Source of the DNA: Limnomonas spitsbergensis
Lineage: Eukaryota > Chlorophyta > Chlorophyceae > Chlamydomonadales
Direction of reading: 5' to 3'
NCBI GenBank assembly: GCA_037349105.1
Contig: JAYJMM010000101.1
Span: forward strand, 372,001-436,000
Length of the DNA: 64,000 nucleotides
Under the pieces are notes generated by a model, which was not told the origin of the DNA, did no database searches, and saw only the letters and a list, made by a program, of their open reading frames with translations. Both the position numbers and the translations under genes were made by a program. Shown here in pieces: positions 22,710 to 34,904 of this stretch. Position 1 is the stretch's first letter; each line of letters begins with the position of its first letter.

Positions 22710-25700
22710 TCATTGTTTAACCCCTTTCCATACCTTAAACAACCCTGCTGCATAACTGCGCACCGCTACTGAGCTTGACTGAAGGATGGCGTGCCACCCG
22801 TTACCTAAGCAAGGATCGCTGGCAATCTTGACCAGGTTACCAGTGCTCTGGTTTGCAAAGCTCTGCAATAACCCTGCAGCAAGGCACTGATCCGATTGCA
22901 AGCTCGAGCTCAAGAGGGCGACCAACCCGGTGATTGCTCCATGCTCATTGGCAATCCGAACCTGGTTACACGCATTTGATGCAAGGTGCTGCAACACGTC
23001 TTTTGCCAGCGCCTGCATCCTCGCTGAGCCAGAGGTTGATAAGGCAACCAGCCCGGTGATTGCGCCAGGCTTTGCGTCACTCTTGACCTGGTCACCCGCG
23101 TTTTGGTATGCAAGGTTCAACAAGGACCCCGCTGCAGACTCACTCTCCCACTCAACTCCCGCGTGCATCAAGGCGACCAGCCAGGAGGAGTTAACGCCGG
23201 GCTCGGCGGCAATCTCGACCTTGTTTCCCGCTGTCATGGAGAAGTGGATCAACGCACATGCTGCCGCATTTTGCAACGGACCAGAGTTTGAGTTGAGGAG
23301 GGCGACCAGTTGGGGTATCATGCGTGCATCGGCAGCAATGTAGACCACGCTGGCGATCACGCTGGAATCGGTCCTTGATAGATCGATGAGGTCCCTCATT
23401 GTCTTTATCTTAGCGATCTCGTTGTGCACAAAAAGATTTGTCACCAGGCTGTTAATTTTCTGCGCAATGAAGAATGTAACAAACAAGAGGGGAGGGTGAT
23501 GGTTCATGATCATGGGTTCCGGGGTACAATAATGTATATATTTGTTGACTAGGATTCAGGTGGTATTAGTCAAATTTCGTTTTACATTGAATTCGTTTTT
23601 TGTTTAGGGTTTAGGGCGTAGGAGGGGTAAAGGTTTAAACCCTAAACCCTAAACAAAGGGCTTGGGGTTTAAACCCTTAAACCCTTAACCTGCCCTCCCC
23701 CCCACCGCAGCACTTAATTCACACTTTGGGCACCAACAATTGCGAACGAAATCTGAAAACGAAAACAAAAGTTGCCATAGGCATCAATTGAAGACCACTA
23801 CCACCATAATCTCCTTAACAAACTGCAACACGTTACGCGTTGGGCACCATTCTTCATTTATTCAACAGCATGAAGAGTAGACAAGGAAGCGCTGTTGACT
23901 ATGGATCGGGCAGAAATAAGACCCCGATTAGACACATGTGTGAGCAGACTTTGGGTTCATTTACCAGCCCATGTCCACCTGATGCAACCTACCTTCATCA
24001 CTGGCTGGGCTTCATCGATTATCTTCTGCAGGCGGACGGCTTGTAGAGGCGGCAGAACCTCTTCCAGCTTCATTACCAAGGCGGGAGTGATACCCTGAGA
24101 GAGCACACGGATAGGTCATATTCAAAGTCAGGATGAATTCATTTTTATACGTATTTCCAGTATTTGAAGAGGCCCCTTCCATTCAAGCCGCCATGATAAC
24201 GTACTGTGTATGGTCTCCCTTTGTCCTTGGCAGCACTGTTCCCTCTTCAGCAACCATTGATGCCGGAGGCCGCCTAGCTAGCCCACGCACATACCATGGG
24301 TAGAGAATGATTACACAAATAAATCTGGTTAGCTGAATGAGCTGGAGCAGCAGTCGCAACAACAGTAGCAGCAACAGCCGGAGGCAAAGCAGCAACCAGA
24401 GCAGACACGGAAAATTGAGGTGCTGCAGCAGTAGCTGCAGGGGGGACCGTGTCCAGCGAGGCAGCTGCTTTTTAGTGTCTGCTGCATGAGATACATGAGC
24501 AGGAACAACCACAGCCACAACAAAAACAGCCGCAGAAGCAACAACAGCCGGGGCAGCAGCAGCCTCAACAGCAAAAACATCAGCAACAGCTACAACAACA
24601 ACAGCCTCGCATCTATGTCAGCTAGTGCAATCCCCAGCGCATGCCCCTCAAGAAGCTCGCTGAGTTTGCGCTTTTGCATGCAGCCAAGGATCCACAGTCA
24701 AGATGTGTAACGCATGCAGTTATCTCCGAGGATCAAGAGAATGGGCAGCAAAAGACTGCAATGGTCAAGCTTCTCCTGAATGCAGCTGCGGTTCTAACGG
24801 ATGCAGCAGATCATCAGAAGTAACACGACAGGGGCAGCAGGAGCAGCAACAACAACAGCAGCAACAAAAGCAGCAGCAACAGGAGGAATAGCAGCAGCAA
24901 CAGCAGCCGGAGCAAAAGCAGCAACCAGAACATTCAAGGGATATTGAGGTGCTGCAGGTGCACCCACGGGGGGGACTGCCTCTGGACATGCGGCTGTTGT
25001 TTCACCGGCTACCGCACTAGCTACAGCATCTGCATCAACAGCAGAAGCCGGAGCAACAACAAATTATGACAGTTGCCATGCAGCTGAACTGGCTTCCCAT
25101 GCTGGGTAAGCCGGTCAGCCATATCACCGTATGAGTGAACTGATGCATCTGCTGTGCGAGCTGGGGTTAAGCCAGCCATGCTTCATGCTGCGCCATGATA
25201 TCTTCAGGCAGGTGCTAGAGGGAATGGCAGGGCGAGAACTACAGTCCACTGGATCTAGCAGATGACCCCCCTTGTTATATAATTACCTCGGTGTCCTCCA
25301 TTTGTTTGCCATGGGGCTCATTAACCTAGAGGGCGGCTCCCTTGGCTAGCTACTCCCTCTGGCTGTGCAGGGTCAACTGGTAGGCCCGCTACCACCAATC
25401 ACACTCATATAATTTACGCTTGAATATGATACACGTTGCTAATGTTTTGATTTCCGAGTGTAGAAAGTAGCAGACACAAAAGTTCTGGGACCTGACGTCC
25501 CTCACTGGCACAGGCCAGCTGTCCGTGAATCAGCGATCACTTGCTTAACTGAGCTGGTGGAGCAAAATAGTATGGTGCAATGTAAGGCTACAAACTGGCA
25601 AACTTGGCCTCGAGATCGTGTGACCTACCTCCAGGTCCTCCACACGGCAATATCCCAAGACGTCATGCATCTGCTCCACCGTTGACAGGGCCAAACCAGC

Positions 25701-26906
25701 GTCAATGAGGAGGGTGCATGCGGATTCTGACATTCCCTTCTTCACCAGACTTGGCACATCCTGGGCCACAGGCACAGGCCTGAGGATGGACGGGTCGAGC
25801 AGTGCAGGGTTCAAGCTTGGAGGTGTATGATTTAGGGTTAAGGGCTGGGGGCATATAGTTCAGGATTGGAGGTGTGTGTGTTGTGTAGGGGGCAAGGCTG
25901 ATGGTCTATGGCTCATGTGACATGTATGGTGCCCTTCATTTAATATACGTCACTCGGAGTGAGAGATATGAGTGTGCCCACTGGATCGGCTTCACCATAT
26001 CAAATTGGTCACATGCTTGCTATGAAAAGAAAAAAACTCGGGGCAACAGCCACATCCACCCTGTGTGTTGCTTTGTGATAGTAGTTCAAGCCTGCATGTG
26101 CGGTACTAAGTAGTGATAGAAGGCTGAACGTAACATTCTTTTAAATACATTTCTTCGATACTGATGCGTGTGTTGGCAAAGGCGACTGCGACGAGCGTGA
26201 CAAAAGGAATCATGCATGCCCAGCCATCGCTAGTCACTGCTTTACTCTCCCTGCACCGTCACGACTCACTGCCACACTCATAACCCTGAACTGTCATCAC
26301 CAGTCACTGCATCATTCGTAAACCTGAACCCTAAGCCGTCACCAGTCATTCTTGCACTTGGAACCCTGAGCCCTAAACCATCACCAGTCAATGCTACATT
26401 CGTTAATATGAATATATGTAGTATGCTGTAAGCCAATGCTACACTCTGAACCCTGATGCGGCGCTTGCCACTGCTACACACCTTGGACGTCTGGCTTCAA
26501 GCACCCCCTCCACACCAGGGTCCTTCCAGCCGGCAGGGTGCGCGAAGCGGCAGTTTCCCTTGCACTGCAGCCCGTATTTGCATTCTTTTACCGCCTTGGA
26601 CGTTGCTGACCTTGGGTCCTTCCAGCCGGGAGGGTGTGCCAGGCGGCAGTTGCCCCTGCACTTCAGCCCGAATTTGCATTCTTTTACCGCCTTGGACGTT
26701 GTTGTTGCCGCTGGGTCCTTCCAGCCAGCAGGGTGTGTGAAGCTGCAGTTGCCCCGCGTGCACAACAGCCCGTATCTGCAGGGTTGTCTTGGTGTGGACG
26801 CTGCTGCTGCTGCCGCTGGGGTCTTCCCGTCATGTGGGTGAAAAAAGCCGCAGGGCTCACCTCGAACATATGCCCTGCACTGTATCCCGTATTTGCAGTA
26901 AATCAT
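22710..26906 (-). CDS. CCCH zinc-finger and armadillo-repeat fusion protein
   Basis: Four exons, minus strand: 26906-26482, 25779-25629, 24094-23993, 23459-22710. All are GT-AG and phase-matched, for 476 codons with stop. Residues 1-125 hold four CCCH fingers: CKYGIQCRAYVRGEPCGFFH, then three C-x5-C-x3/4-C-x3-H units, each followed by PAGWKDP or PPGWKDP. Such fingers bind RNA. Residues about 142-225 are helical (VPSLVKKGMSESACTLLID, then GITPALVMKLEEVLPPL), reminiscent of a SAM or death-like helical domain. From about 240 to the end are five or so ARM repeats (ITGLVALLSSS, AAGLLQSFANQS), which bind proteins. The exon 1 to exon 2 junction is the least certain, and a separate CCCH gene is the alternative. 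The next-gene boundary upstream is not visible. Confidence 0.7.
23590..23695. repeat. Interstitial telomere-like tract
   Basis: GTTTAGGGTTTAGGG on one side and AAACCCTAAACCCTAAAC on the other face each other with about 25 bp between, forming an inverted pair. The motif is the TTTAGGG type of plants and many green algae. Confidence 0.85.
24340..25010 (+). pseudogene. Poly-Gln-coding duplicated segment in ARM-gene intron
   Basis: On plus, CAG/CAA-rich DNA gives poly-Gln around 24350-24620 and 24835-24930. A block of about 110 bp (QQPEQ..R.IEVLQ, then a GGGGGA motif) occurs at 24370-24480 and again at 24895-25000. Between them lies LKKLAEFALLHAAKD and TAMVKLLLNAAAVL, which look coding, but stops interrupt the frame. 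It is opposite in strand to the host ARM gene. It may be a decayed gene or an element inside intron 2. Confidence 0.5.
26270..26440. repeat. Tandem repeat with ACCCTGA and CACCAGTCA
   Basis: Three to four units of about 57 bp, each with AACCCTGAnCC followed by TCACCAGTCA and CATTCG, within intron 1 of the CCCH-ARM gene. Confidence 0.8.
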
Positions 26907-26959
26907 GGTACCGTGTCGCCCCTACAATATGGGAGAGGGGGGATTGATTGTCTCGATTG

Positions 26960-29160
26960 AGGTGAAGGGAAGATACTTCATCATGAAGGTACCTCATCAA
27001 GTGATTCAGGATTAAAACTCTCGGTATGAGCACTGTCCCCTAGTGCATATCTTAATGCCAGAGTCGAATGCTACAGAGTAGCTGGCTACATTTCATGTCC
27101 ATCCATCCAGTGACGGTGTAGCCTGGACTGGAGCAGCAGTAGGACTGAGACAAATTATTCAACTCCAACTCCGACTGAGTTGTGATGTGAAGAGTGATAG
27201 ATTCCCCGATGACTCAGTCACACACATGCGTCATGACTCACGATCTGTCATTTTGAGAGCAGTGCCATGATGTTCTAAATTTCGAATTGCTAATTTCGGA
27301 AATCCCAAGCCAGCCAAAGACGCGAATAGTTACCAGGAGTTCTCAGCACGTGCATTGAATATCATTTCACGACGGTAAGACAGCGTTCGAGCAGGACGAA
27401 GTTTTTTGATCCGTATTTCGGATGAATTCTTCCGAGGTGTGGAGTCCATACTTCGGGAGGATAAATACGGTACCGGTCATCGGTCAGGGTCCCCTGTCTG
27501 GTACCGGTAGTACGGCTTTTCAAATTTCGTATTTATCCCCTGCCCCTGGTATTCGTCAAGGCACGTGCAGGAGTTTTTTTCTTTCTTTCTAGTCATTGCG
27601 TGTTGGTTGATCCCATCACGCCTTGAGTCAAGGCCCTTGACGGAAGCTTCCTCACCAGTGTTTGGAAATCAGTACTTCTCAGTTTGCCCGAGTTGCTCCT
27701 CCTATCGATTGTCAATCAGATGCCTGCTGGCCGGGCGGGGTTGGACGTTTGCCTCGAGGTGTTGCTCTAGCCCGCCCCTGCGCAAGCCATGGGGGATCAT
27801 GTGTATTTGATCAACGCCTTTGACACCGGTATGTGTATTACGACGTTGCCATCATTCTTTCTCTGAAGGAGTCAGAGGACGCCGGGCATGGCGTTTGCTT
27901 TGCATAAAACTCCATATTGCGTGACATCATCAACAACGCAAGCACTCCGTCGAGAGCCATGAACGGCAAACCCAGAACGGCTAGATTGCGTGCTTTGAAT
28001 GAATGAAAGGCGAGTGACAGCAAGATGCATAACAGTATACCTACTGCTCACTGATGGGTGAGCTGGTGTGACCGATGCTATGTCGGCATGGCAGCGTTAA
28101 CGACATGGATCGATCAGCATACTGGAGATAACAATTGTCCAGTCCATGCTTCCATGTTGACTAAAGGATATTGAAAAACCATGCATCAAACAATCAAGAC
28201 CGTGAGAGCTGGAGTGAGATACTGAGAGACAACCTCACCTAAATGCGTTCTGCACGCCGATGAATTGCTTGCCGACACAATGACTGAGCACAATTCCCCA
28301 ATGGAATGACCTTCAAATGAATGCGTAATTAATGGAACGAAGGGAGTGGGGAATCTAATGATGAGGACGGCAAGCCGGTTGATCAACGTCGTTTCTTCAC
28401 AGATACTCCAGTACAAGCCGAAGGTAGTCGCCTGATCGTGTATGTATCGTCTGCAAGCCTGGAACTAGAGCAAGCGGCTATCTTGATTTTATCGTCAAAA
28501 ATACAGCAATGGACCCTTGAAGATGCCAAGAGGCAGGTGTACGTGTGTGTACATCGCCACATGCGTCTCCACTGGCTAACAGCCCGATTCTGATTGGTGG
28601 AGGAAACAAGTGCGGAGGAAAAATACGAAAGTTTTCGAAAGTTCCTCCGAAAGTTCCTCCACCCCTGTTCCACGAGGCGTGAGATCGAGGAAGAATGGCG
28701 AAGGTTGGAGTTATGTACGGGAGATCTTCACAGCGCTCTTTCCTGCCGCCTGTTTCATTTCTTTCTTGCATTCTTCCTTGCAGTGTATATCATTTCTGCA
28801 TATCGTTCTGTTATTCTCCCTAGCAGACCGACTATGGAAGTAGCACATTTTTTTGTGGCTGTAGATCGCTCGCTATTTTGTGTGACTGTAGATCGCTCGC
28901 TCCATCATCGAACGAGCCGTCGTTTGCTGCCTTCATCCACGCCAAATCGCCGGAGAGACATCAAAAGTTAAAGAAAGAACTTGAGATTAACGTCATATAG
29001 AAAGGAAAGGATGCAGATATTATCTCGGCCACGCTGGCAATGAGCTCAATAGTTCAATTGTTCCGCGCCCCCCCCCGCTCCGCGGGAAAGAATGCGTTCC
29101 TCCACGCATCAGAATCGTGATGTAAACGCATGAAGGGGAAGCGGCATAGTGAGGCTATTC
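26960..29160. other. Interval without a recognised gene
   Basis: Short exon-like words only, for example YYDVAIILSLKESEDAG on plus near 27837-27890. A small inverted repeat GTGGAGGAA / TTCCTCCAC (28597-28605, 28654-28662) encloses further GGAGGAA copies. No named family was found. Confidence 0.45.
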
Positions 29161-29384
29161 GTTAGTTGCCACCGTGCGTCCATTTTGTTTCCTTTACAAA
29201 GGCACGAAGAGTGGTATGTTCACAATTATGGATGCCAACCCGGCCACATCTCTACCCCGGGGTGTCTATGTAGTCTATGACACACCTTTCCCACAATGGA
29301 TGCTTCATGCAGTGATGTCCTCCATCCCTGCCACCATGTGCCGCCTTCGACCGGACAAGGGACACAGGATACGGCCCGTATGGG

Positions 29385-29880
29385 CCAAAAATCCCGTAAC
29401 GTAACGTATCGTAATGTAATGTATCGTTACGGTCCACTACGGTGCACCGACTGACAATTCGCACTGTTTGAGTATGTGTGGAATGACGGCGCTGAGATTC
29501 CTCACAACGACACGACCATCGCTGGTGATAAGCCCAGCAACTGGTGCATTGCACACTTGCAGCGATGCATCGCGCAAAAATATGCACCTTGAAGAGACTT
29601 TATTTACAATGGCAAAGTGAGTTTGTGAGCACAGATAGGAGGGAACAAACGCAAGTCATATTCGGACAGCCCGTTCGAAATTTCGTGGATAATGCACCCG
29701 TTTAACGCTTGGGGATCCTTCATTCGTCTCTTATCTTTACATGGCATGGCATGGCATGGCATGGCATCTCCACCTCAAATGTGGGATGTGGGGGGGGAGG
29801 TCGTATTGAATCCCGTAACGGGCCAAAAGCCCGTATTGTAACGTAACGTATCGTAACGTAACATGATACCGTAACCCGGA
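29385..29880. repeat. Direct repeats of a GTAACGTAACGTATCGTAA block
   Basis: The block preceded by CCCGTA occurs at about 29395-29435 and 29815-29870, both times beside GGGCCAAAA and a GACACAGG/CCTGTGTCC word. The 430-bp spacing could mark a small element with terminal repeats. A separate ATGGC pentamer run lies at 29741-29766. Confidence 0.6.
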
Positions 29881-30598
29881 CCCTGTGTCCATGGACCGGA
29901 CCTCCTCCTGGTTGAAGGCCATGGCCGATCTCCACAGCTTTCCTCCCGCCCGATTTACCAACCTTGCCTTCCTTCTTTAGTTGGCCTTAAAACGTTGTAC
30001 TATTACCCACATTCTTGAACTTTGTTTTACTTCTAATATGCAATTCTGCCTTTCCCACAAATCCACACAACATGCACAGGTGGCACACTTCCTCCGCGCC
30101 GTTGGGTAGACCCTTTCTACCCCTAAGAAAAAAAGAAAGAAAACGCATGAGCATGTCTTGTGGAATACGACATTTGAAATGCCGTACACCTACCATGACA
30201 ACTCTTCCCACCACTCATCCACAACCTCTTCCAACTCCGAGACCCCCCCCCCCTCATGTTGACCCTCTCTTCACGCATCCCTTTGTTCATTTAGTCATCA
30301 TTAGATGTTCTGGTATTTTATATTAAGACATCATCACATCATACACATTTTATGTTCTTGGCATTCCACCCATCCATGTGCCTACTCTGCTTAAACAAGT
30401 GTCCGTTCACACTGTCTAGTATGCATTTCCATCTATAGTCTTCGACATCTTGAAAACTGTCCCACCGATTGTCGTTTAGTGTCTCCCCCTGTTCTTAATA
30501 ACCCACCCTAGTAACATTTCATTTCCCATGGTAGACATACCGGGGCTTGGACGTCTCGTCAACTTGTACTTCCCAAAATCCATGCCGCATCGCTCGGC

Positions 30599-30793
30599 GT
30601 TTTCTTTTCTTTTCTTTTCTTTTCTTTTCTTTTCTTTTCTTTTCTTTTCTTTTCTTTTCTTTTCTTTTCTTTTCTTTTCTTTTCTTTTCTTTTCTTTTCT
30701 TTTCTTTTCTTTTCTTTTCTTTTCTTTTCTTTTCTTTTCTTTTCTTTTCTTTTCTTTTCTTTTCTTTTCTTTTCTTTTCTTTTCTTTTCTTTT
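30599..30793. repeat. TTTTC pentanucleotide microsatellite, about 39 copies
   Basis: The run is uninterrupted. It keeps all three plus frames and two minus frames open (FFSFL, KKRKE repeats), so frames across it are artefacts. A C-tract of 14 or more follows at 30807. Confidence 0.97.
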
Positions 30794-31244
30794 GCTTCGG
30801 CAAAATCCCCCCCCCCCCCCGCCCAATAATATCACACCCGTGTAACTGTGTCTTAATCCTGTGTAGATAGGATACCAGTAGGGTCACTCGGCGTTTAGAA
30901 ATAGAAATCGACGGCCGGAGCTAATACCACTATTGCAATTTTCGTGACGCGAATGAGTCTTACATCGTGGCCAAATTTCCCCATGCTGACTGGCACATTT
31001 ACCCACGCCATGTGAAGGACAGCAATAGACTCGTCCTCAAGCCAACGATGAGTCAATGACCCCATGGCATCGACGAATAGCCACATGAAATGCAGTACAT
31101 GCGGTGACTGTCATTACTAGGTGACTGTCATTACCGGTACGGTACATGGTATATGTTGTTGCTTTTTAACGTACACGCGGATCCAATGACTGAAGTTGGT
31201 TGTACGTACTATCACGCCCGTTCCTTGCTGCTTCAAAACATCCC

Positions 31245-31880
31245 CCAGCGCACTCTGACATCCACCGCCACCAGCCCCCCCTTCCCCCCTCGCACTCTGA
31301 TCTCCTCTGTCACCAGTCCCCCCTCCCCTCAGCGCACTCTGACATCCACCGCCACCATTCTCCCCTTCCCCCAGCGCACTCTGACATCCACCGCCACTAG
31401 TCCCCCCTCCCCCCAGCGCACTCTGGTAACCTACTCCGCCACCAGTCCCCCCTCCCCCCAACGCACTCTGACCTCCTCCGCCTCCAAGCCCCTTTCCCCT
31501 CAGCGCACTTTGACCTCCTCCTCCACCAACCCTTCCTCCTACTACTCCTACAAGCACACTTTGACATCCTCCTCCACCAGCCCCCCCTCTTCCCACCACG
31601 CACTGACCTCCACCGCCACCAATCCCCCCCTACCCCCGTCCACTCTGACCTCCTCCGCCACCACCCCCCCTCCCTCAAGCGCACTCTGACCTCTCCGCCA
31701 GCCACTAGTCCCCCCTCTCCCCAGTGCACTCTGACCTACTCTGCCACCAAGCTCCCCTCCCACCAACGCATTCTGACCTCCCCCGCCACCAACCCCCCCT
31801 CCTCCAAGCACACTTTGTCCTTCTGCCACCATTCCCCCTACCCCCAACGCACTCTGACCTCCTCTGCCATAAGAACTCCT
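31245..31880. repeat. GCGCACTCTGACNTCC minisatellite
   Basis: About 15 imperfect units of 36-42 bp built on CAGCGCACTCTGAC, TCCNCCGCCACCA and CCCCCCTCCCC. The open frames on both strands are by-products. Confidence 0.9.
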
Positions 31881-32293
31881 CCCCCCAAATGCTATAGATG
31901 GGCCCTAGTTGCCCACTTGCTCTATAGATTTTGGTTGAACTCTTTATTGCCCCTTCCGCCACAAGCCACCACTCCCCCATTTCCTGACTTTCATCATGCC
32001 CTCCATCCCCTAAAACACCATGTCCTCTGTCCGATGAATCCGACCCTACGAGTGTGGTTTGGCCTCCCCTCATAAAACAAGGGTTGCAAAGGCAATTTGG
32101 TAGGATGTGCATTTTTGGGACTGGACAAAACGGACTGGACAAAAATGGCAGGTTTTGAGATCTTTTGGTAGGGGACTAGCAAGAAATGGTAGGTGCAAGC
32201 CAATTCTGGTAGGTTGGGGAATCATCGCCCTAATTTTTGGTAGGTTGGCCGAAATCGGTAAGAAAACCTACAAGTTTTGACCCCACCTACCTA

Positions 32294-32630
32294 CCAAAAC
32301 AGGGGGTTTGAGTAGTAGTGGGAAGGGAGGACTGGTGGCGGCGGATGTCGGTAAATATGGTAGCGTGAGCAGTGCAATCGGTAGGCCAACCCGTGCAAAA
32401 ATGGTAGCCAAGGAGTAGCTATTTCGGTAGGTTCTAGCTAGGTCTACCGAAATTTAAACTACAAGAATGCAAATCGGTAGATGTCGCGTTTTCGGTCGAT
32501 TAAACCTACCAAAAGCCTTACCAATTCACCTACCATAATCATTTTAGGGGCCTTGTCCAAATGATGCGTTTGCCTTGAAACTGGTACGCTTTCTGCTGGT
32601 AAACCAAAACAGGGGGTTTGAGTAGTAGTG
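32294..32630. repeat. 28-bp direct repeats enclosing GGTAGG-rich DNA
   Basis: ACCAAAACAGGGGGTTTGAG and its continuation GTAGTAGTG occur at about 32294 and 32602, identical over about 28 bp. The DNA around and between is full of CTACCAAAA/GGTAGGTT words. Confidence 0.8.
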
Positions 32631-32915
32631 CTTGCTACTAGGGATGATATGTCCTTGTATTGTAACATACGGTATACATTGTTCATTTCTAGCGTAACAT
32701 CAAGCTTAAGATCAAGAAAACATATTAGACGCGAAATGTCCCCCATCTTCCCCCTTCCCCCATCAGTGTCTGCGTTTGGCGTTTGGACTCGTTGCGTTTG
32801 TTTTTCGGGCTAGTGTGACCGGTTTCGCTTAACACCTTTTCCTGAATGAATCTAGGTATCTACACTGCGGTGAATGAATAATTGTTCCCACCCTGTCCTC
32901 CATCTTACATTCCAG

Positions 32916-33185
32916 GTTGGATTGGCCGACAAAAAGCTTTGGAACCTCACCGAATACTCTGAATTCCGCAAACACTTGTTCCTCACACAAAAAGAACGCC
33001 TTCCTCGCTCCTCCCCGAGCTGTCGACAAGAATATTCCATGCAAGCCCAAAAGATTTCGGCCATTAAAACGAAGCTCAAACGCTACAATGTGCACTCTGC
33101 GAAGGCGAAAAGGCTGACCACATTGGAATTGGGTGGAACTAAATCAAATGACAAGATGGTATCCATCGAGGACAAGCCTCACTAG
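32916..33185 (+). CDS. Possible 3'-terminal exon, unknown product
   Basis: After the acceptor TTACATTCCAG the frame is open in phase 0 for 89 residues. It reads VGLADKKLWNLTEYSEFRKH and ends KMVSIEDKPH. It is basic and charge-rich, with helical patterning. No upstream exon was identified, and the family is not recognised. Confidence 0.4.
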   Translation, partial: VGLADKKLWNLTEYSEFRKHLFLTQKERLPRSSPSCRQEYSMQAQKISAIKTKLKRYNVHSAKAKRLTTLELGGTKSNDKMVSIEDKPH

Positions 33186-33189
33186 CCTC

Positions 33190-34590
33190 ACTCTGCTTTG
33201 ACCTTACAGGCACATATGATGCAATGTGTTGGTGGGCCGGCAAACTCAAAGATTCTTACATATTCCTTACCCATCGCTGTCGGAAAAAATGAAGACGTTT
33301 CATATACAATGTTATGGTCCGTGTGTTGTACAGTTGGGGTGTTTCATAATCAACGCTCATTCCTTTGCGCATGCCGAATTAACGATGCAAGGGGATAGTT
33401 TATGTACCTTAATTATCTCGGCTTTTAAGTCACAGTATGTTCCAGTATATGTATGAGAGTTGCGTATCACTTGTTTACCTATTTTTAGATCGATCGAGCT
33501 TTTTGAATATGGGCCCAGAGGTGTAAGTCCAAGTAAGGGCAGAGCCCTTCACCCACCCTCCACGTAGACAGATGTTTTGACAAGCAAACGCAGCATTACC
33601 CGAAACCACGAGGCAACAAACAAGACACCTGAAAACATATCTAGAAGGCAGGCGGCCAAGGGGCGGGGGGAATGAAGTGTGAACCATCAACGGGGCCGAC
33701 ATAACCATGCGTATATAATGCTAGTCGAGCCATGCAAAAAACAAATTGGCGTTGCGGGGTAGCATTTCCTTCCAAACCTTCATCTATTACATCTATGTAT
33801 TTCAGCATACGTTTTTGCAGCTGTTTGAGTCAATGACGTTACACCTCAGGGCCCTGCTCAAAAAGGCTCGGCCGCGTCCCGCGAGGGCCTCGTGGGTGTC
33901 AATTTCTGCGTATCCAGGTGGTGGATTCAGCGTAATAGATTTAAAACAAGGTTTGCGATTCAAGGTCGCCGATTCCGACCCTATATATCTAGTTCCAGTA
34001 CCCCGTTCATCAAAGAGGCAAGCGTCTAGTAGAGCATCGGTCGGATACAACAATTTCTGCCATCATCAGCATCAGCAACTTCGATGGCATTGCCGGGGAG
34101 TTCAAATACAGCTATCCGAGAAGAATCCTTGCCATGCTGCCTAACTCCCCTGGTCACACCAACCTCGTCGCGAAAAGCAGTTAGAATACGGCATCCGCAT
34201 CCGTGACTGGTATCGCACTTTCCACAAAGCCGCGTGTTCAGCACTCTCCCTTTGACCCCCCTAGATTAGTACACATTGTTTCAGAGGATAAATTCACCGA
34301 TAATCATCCTATGCATTCACAACAAAAGTGGCGGAAGGGGTCAGGTGATCCCTTCGCCATGCCGCTGTGTACACTATATTTTGCGGCGAACTTAGGAAGA
34401 ATACGAGTAACTCCCTGATGCTTAATAATATCCCTTAAGGAGCCAGCTGTCGCAGCAGTGGCGGGACAGACGGGGCAGACACCCTCCCCCGCTTGTCAGA
34501 CACATCGAGGGTAGGAGCTGGGTCAAGCAGCAGCATCGCATCAGCTACAGCAGCAGGATCATATAAACCGCATCAAACTCAGTGTACGCA
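33190..34590. other. Interval without a recognised gene
   Basis: It holds dispersed-repeat copies at 33485-33530 and (inverted) 33838-33885, whose core GGCCGAGCCTTTTTGAGCAG matches the pair at 5.9-6.0 kb. Short frames on both strands lack family motifs. Confidence 0.45.
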
Positions 34591-34600
34591 AATCTAAGCC

Positions 34601-34860
34601 ATGAGCAACTTCAAGGGGGTTTCGTCGAAGACTCGGTCGTGGCGAGCCCCCCCGGCGGAGCCCGTGCCTGCAGTGCCCGCTTCGTTGCTCGTGCCAGGCA
34701 TGTCGGCCAGTATCTTCAAGGCAAGCAGGCGGGATCATGTAAAGGGGGCTGAGAAAAATCGCAGGGCGGAGACACACCCGCACATGGGCGAGCGGGAGCT
34801 GCCGAAACTTGACATGGACTATGTTTCTGTCTCATCATGTTTTAATCGTTGCAAGGCAAA
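34601..34860 (+). CDS. Possible 5' exon, Met-Ser-Asn-Phe start
   Basis: The frame opens with an ATG in a CTAAGCC context and reads SSKTRSWRAPPAEPVPAVPA, then GMSASIFKASRRDHVKGAEK and ERELPKLDMDY. It is basic and Pro/Ala-rich, like the start of the LRR gene downstream. It might be that gene's first exon with a phase-0 end near 34823, but no strong donor is present. This is a guess. Confidence 0.3.
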
Positions 34861-34904
34861 ATCTGGCGGACGTAGAGCTGCAGACCTGATCTGCCCACTA
34901 CTGT

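Noticed and set aside
30476..30887. KKRKE and FFSFL repeat proteins across the TTTTC run
   Set aside because: A pure pentanucleotide microsatellite opens several frames on both strands at once. There is no flanking coding signal.
31117..32142. Gly-rich and Ser/Thr/Pro-rich frames of 100-178 codons
   Set aside because: Both strands are open through the GCGCACTCTGAC minisatellite. No conserved motif.
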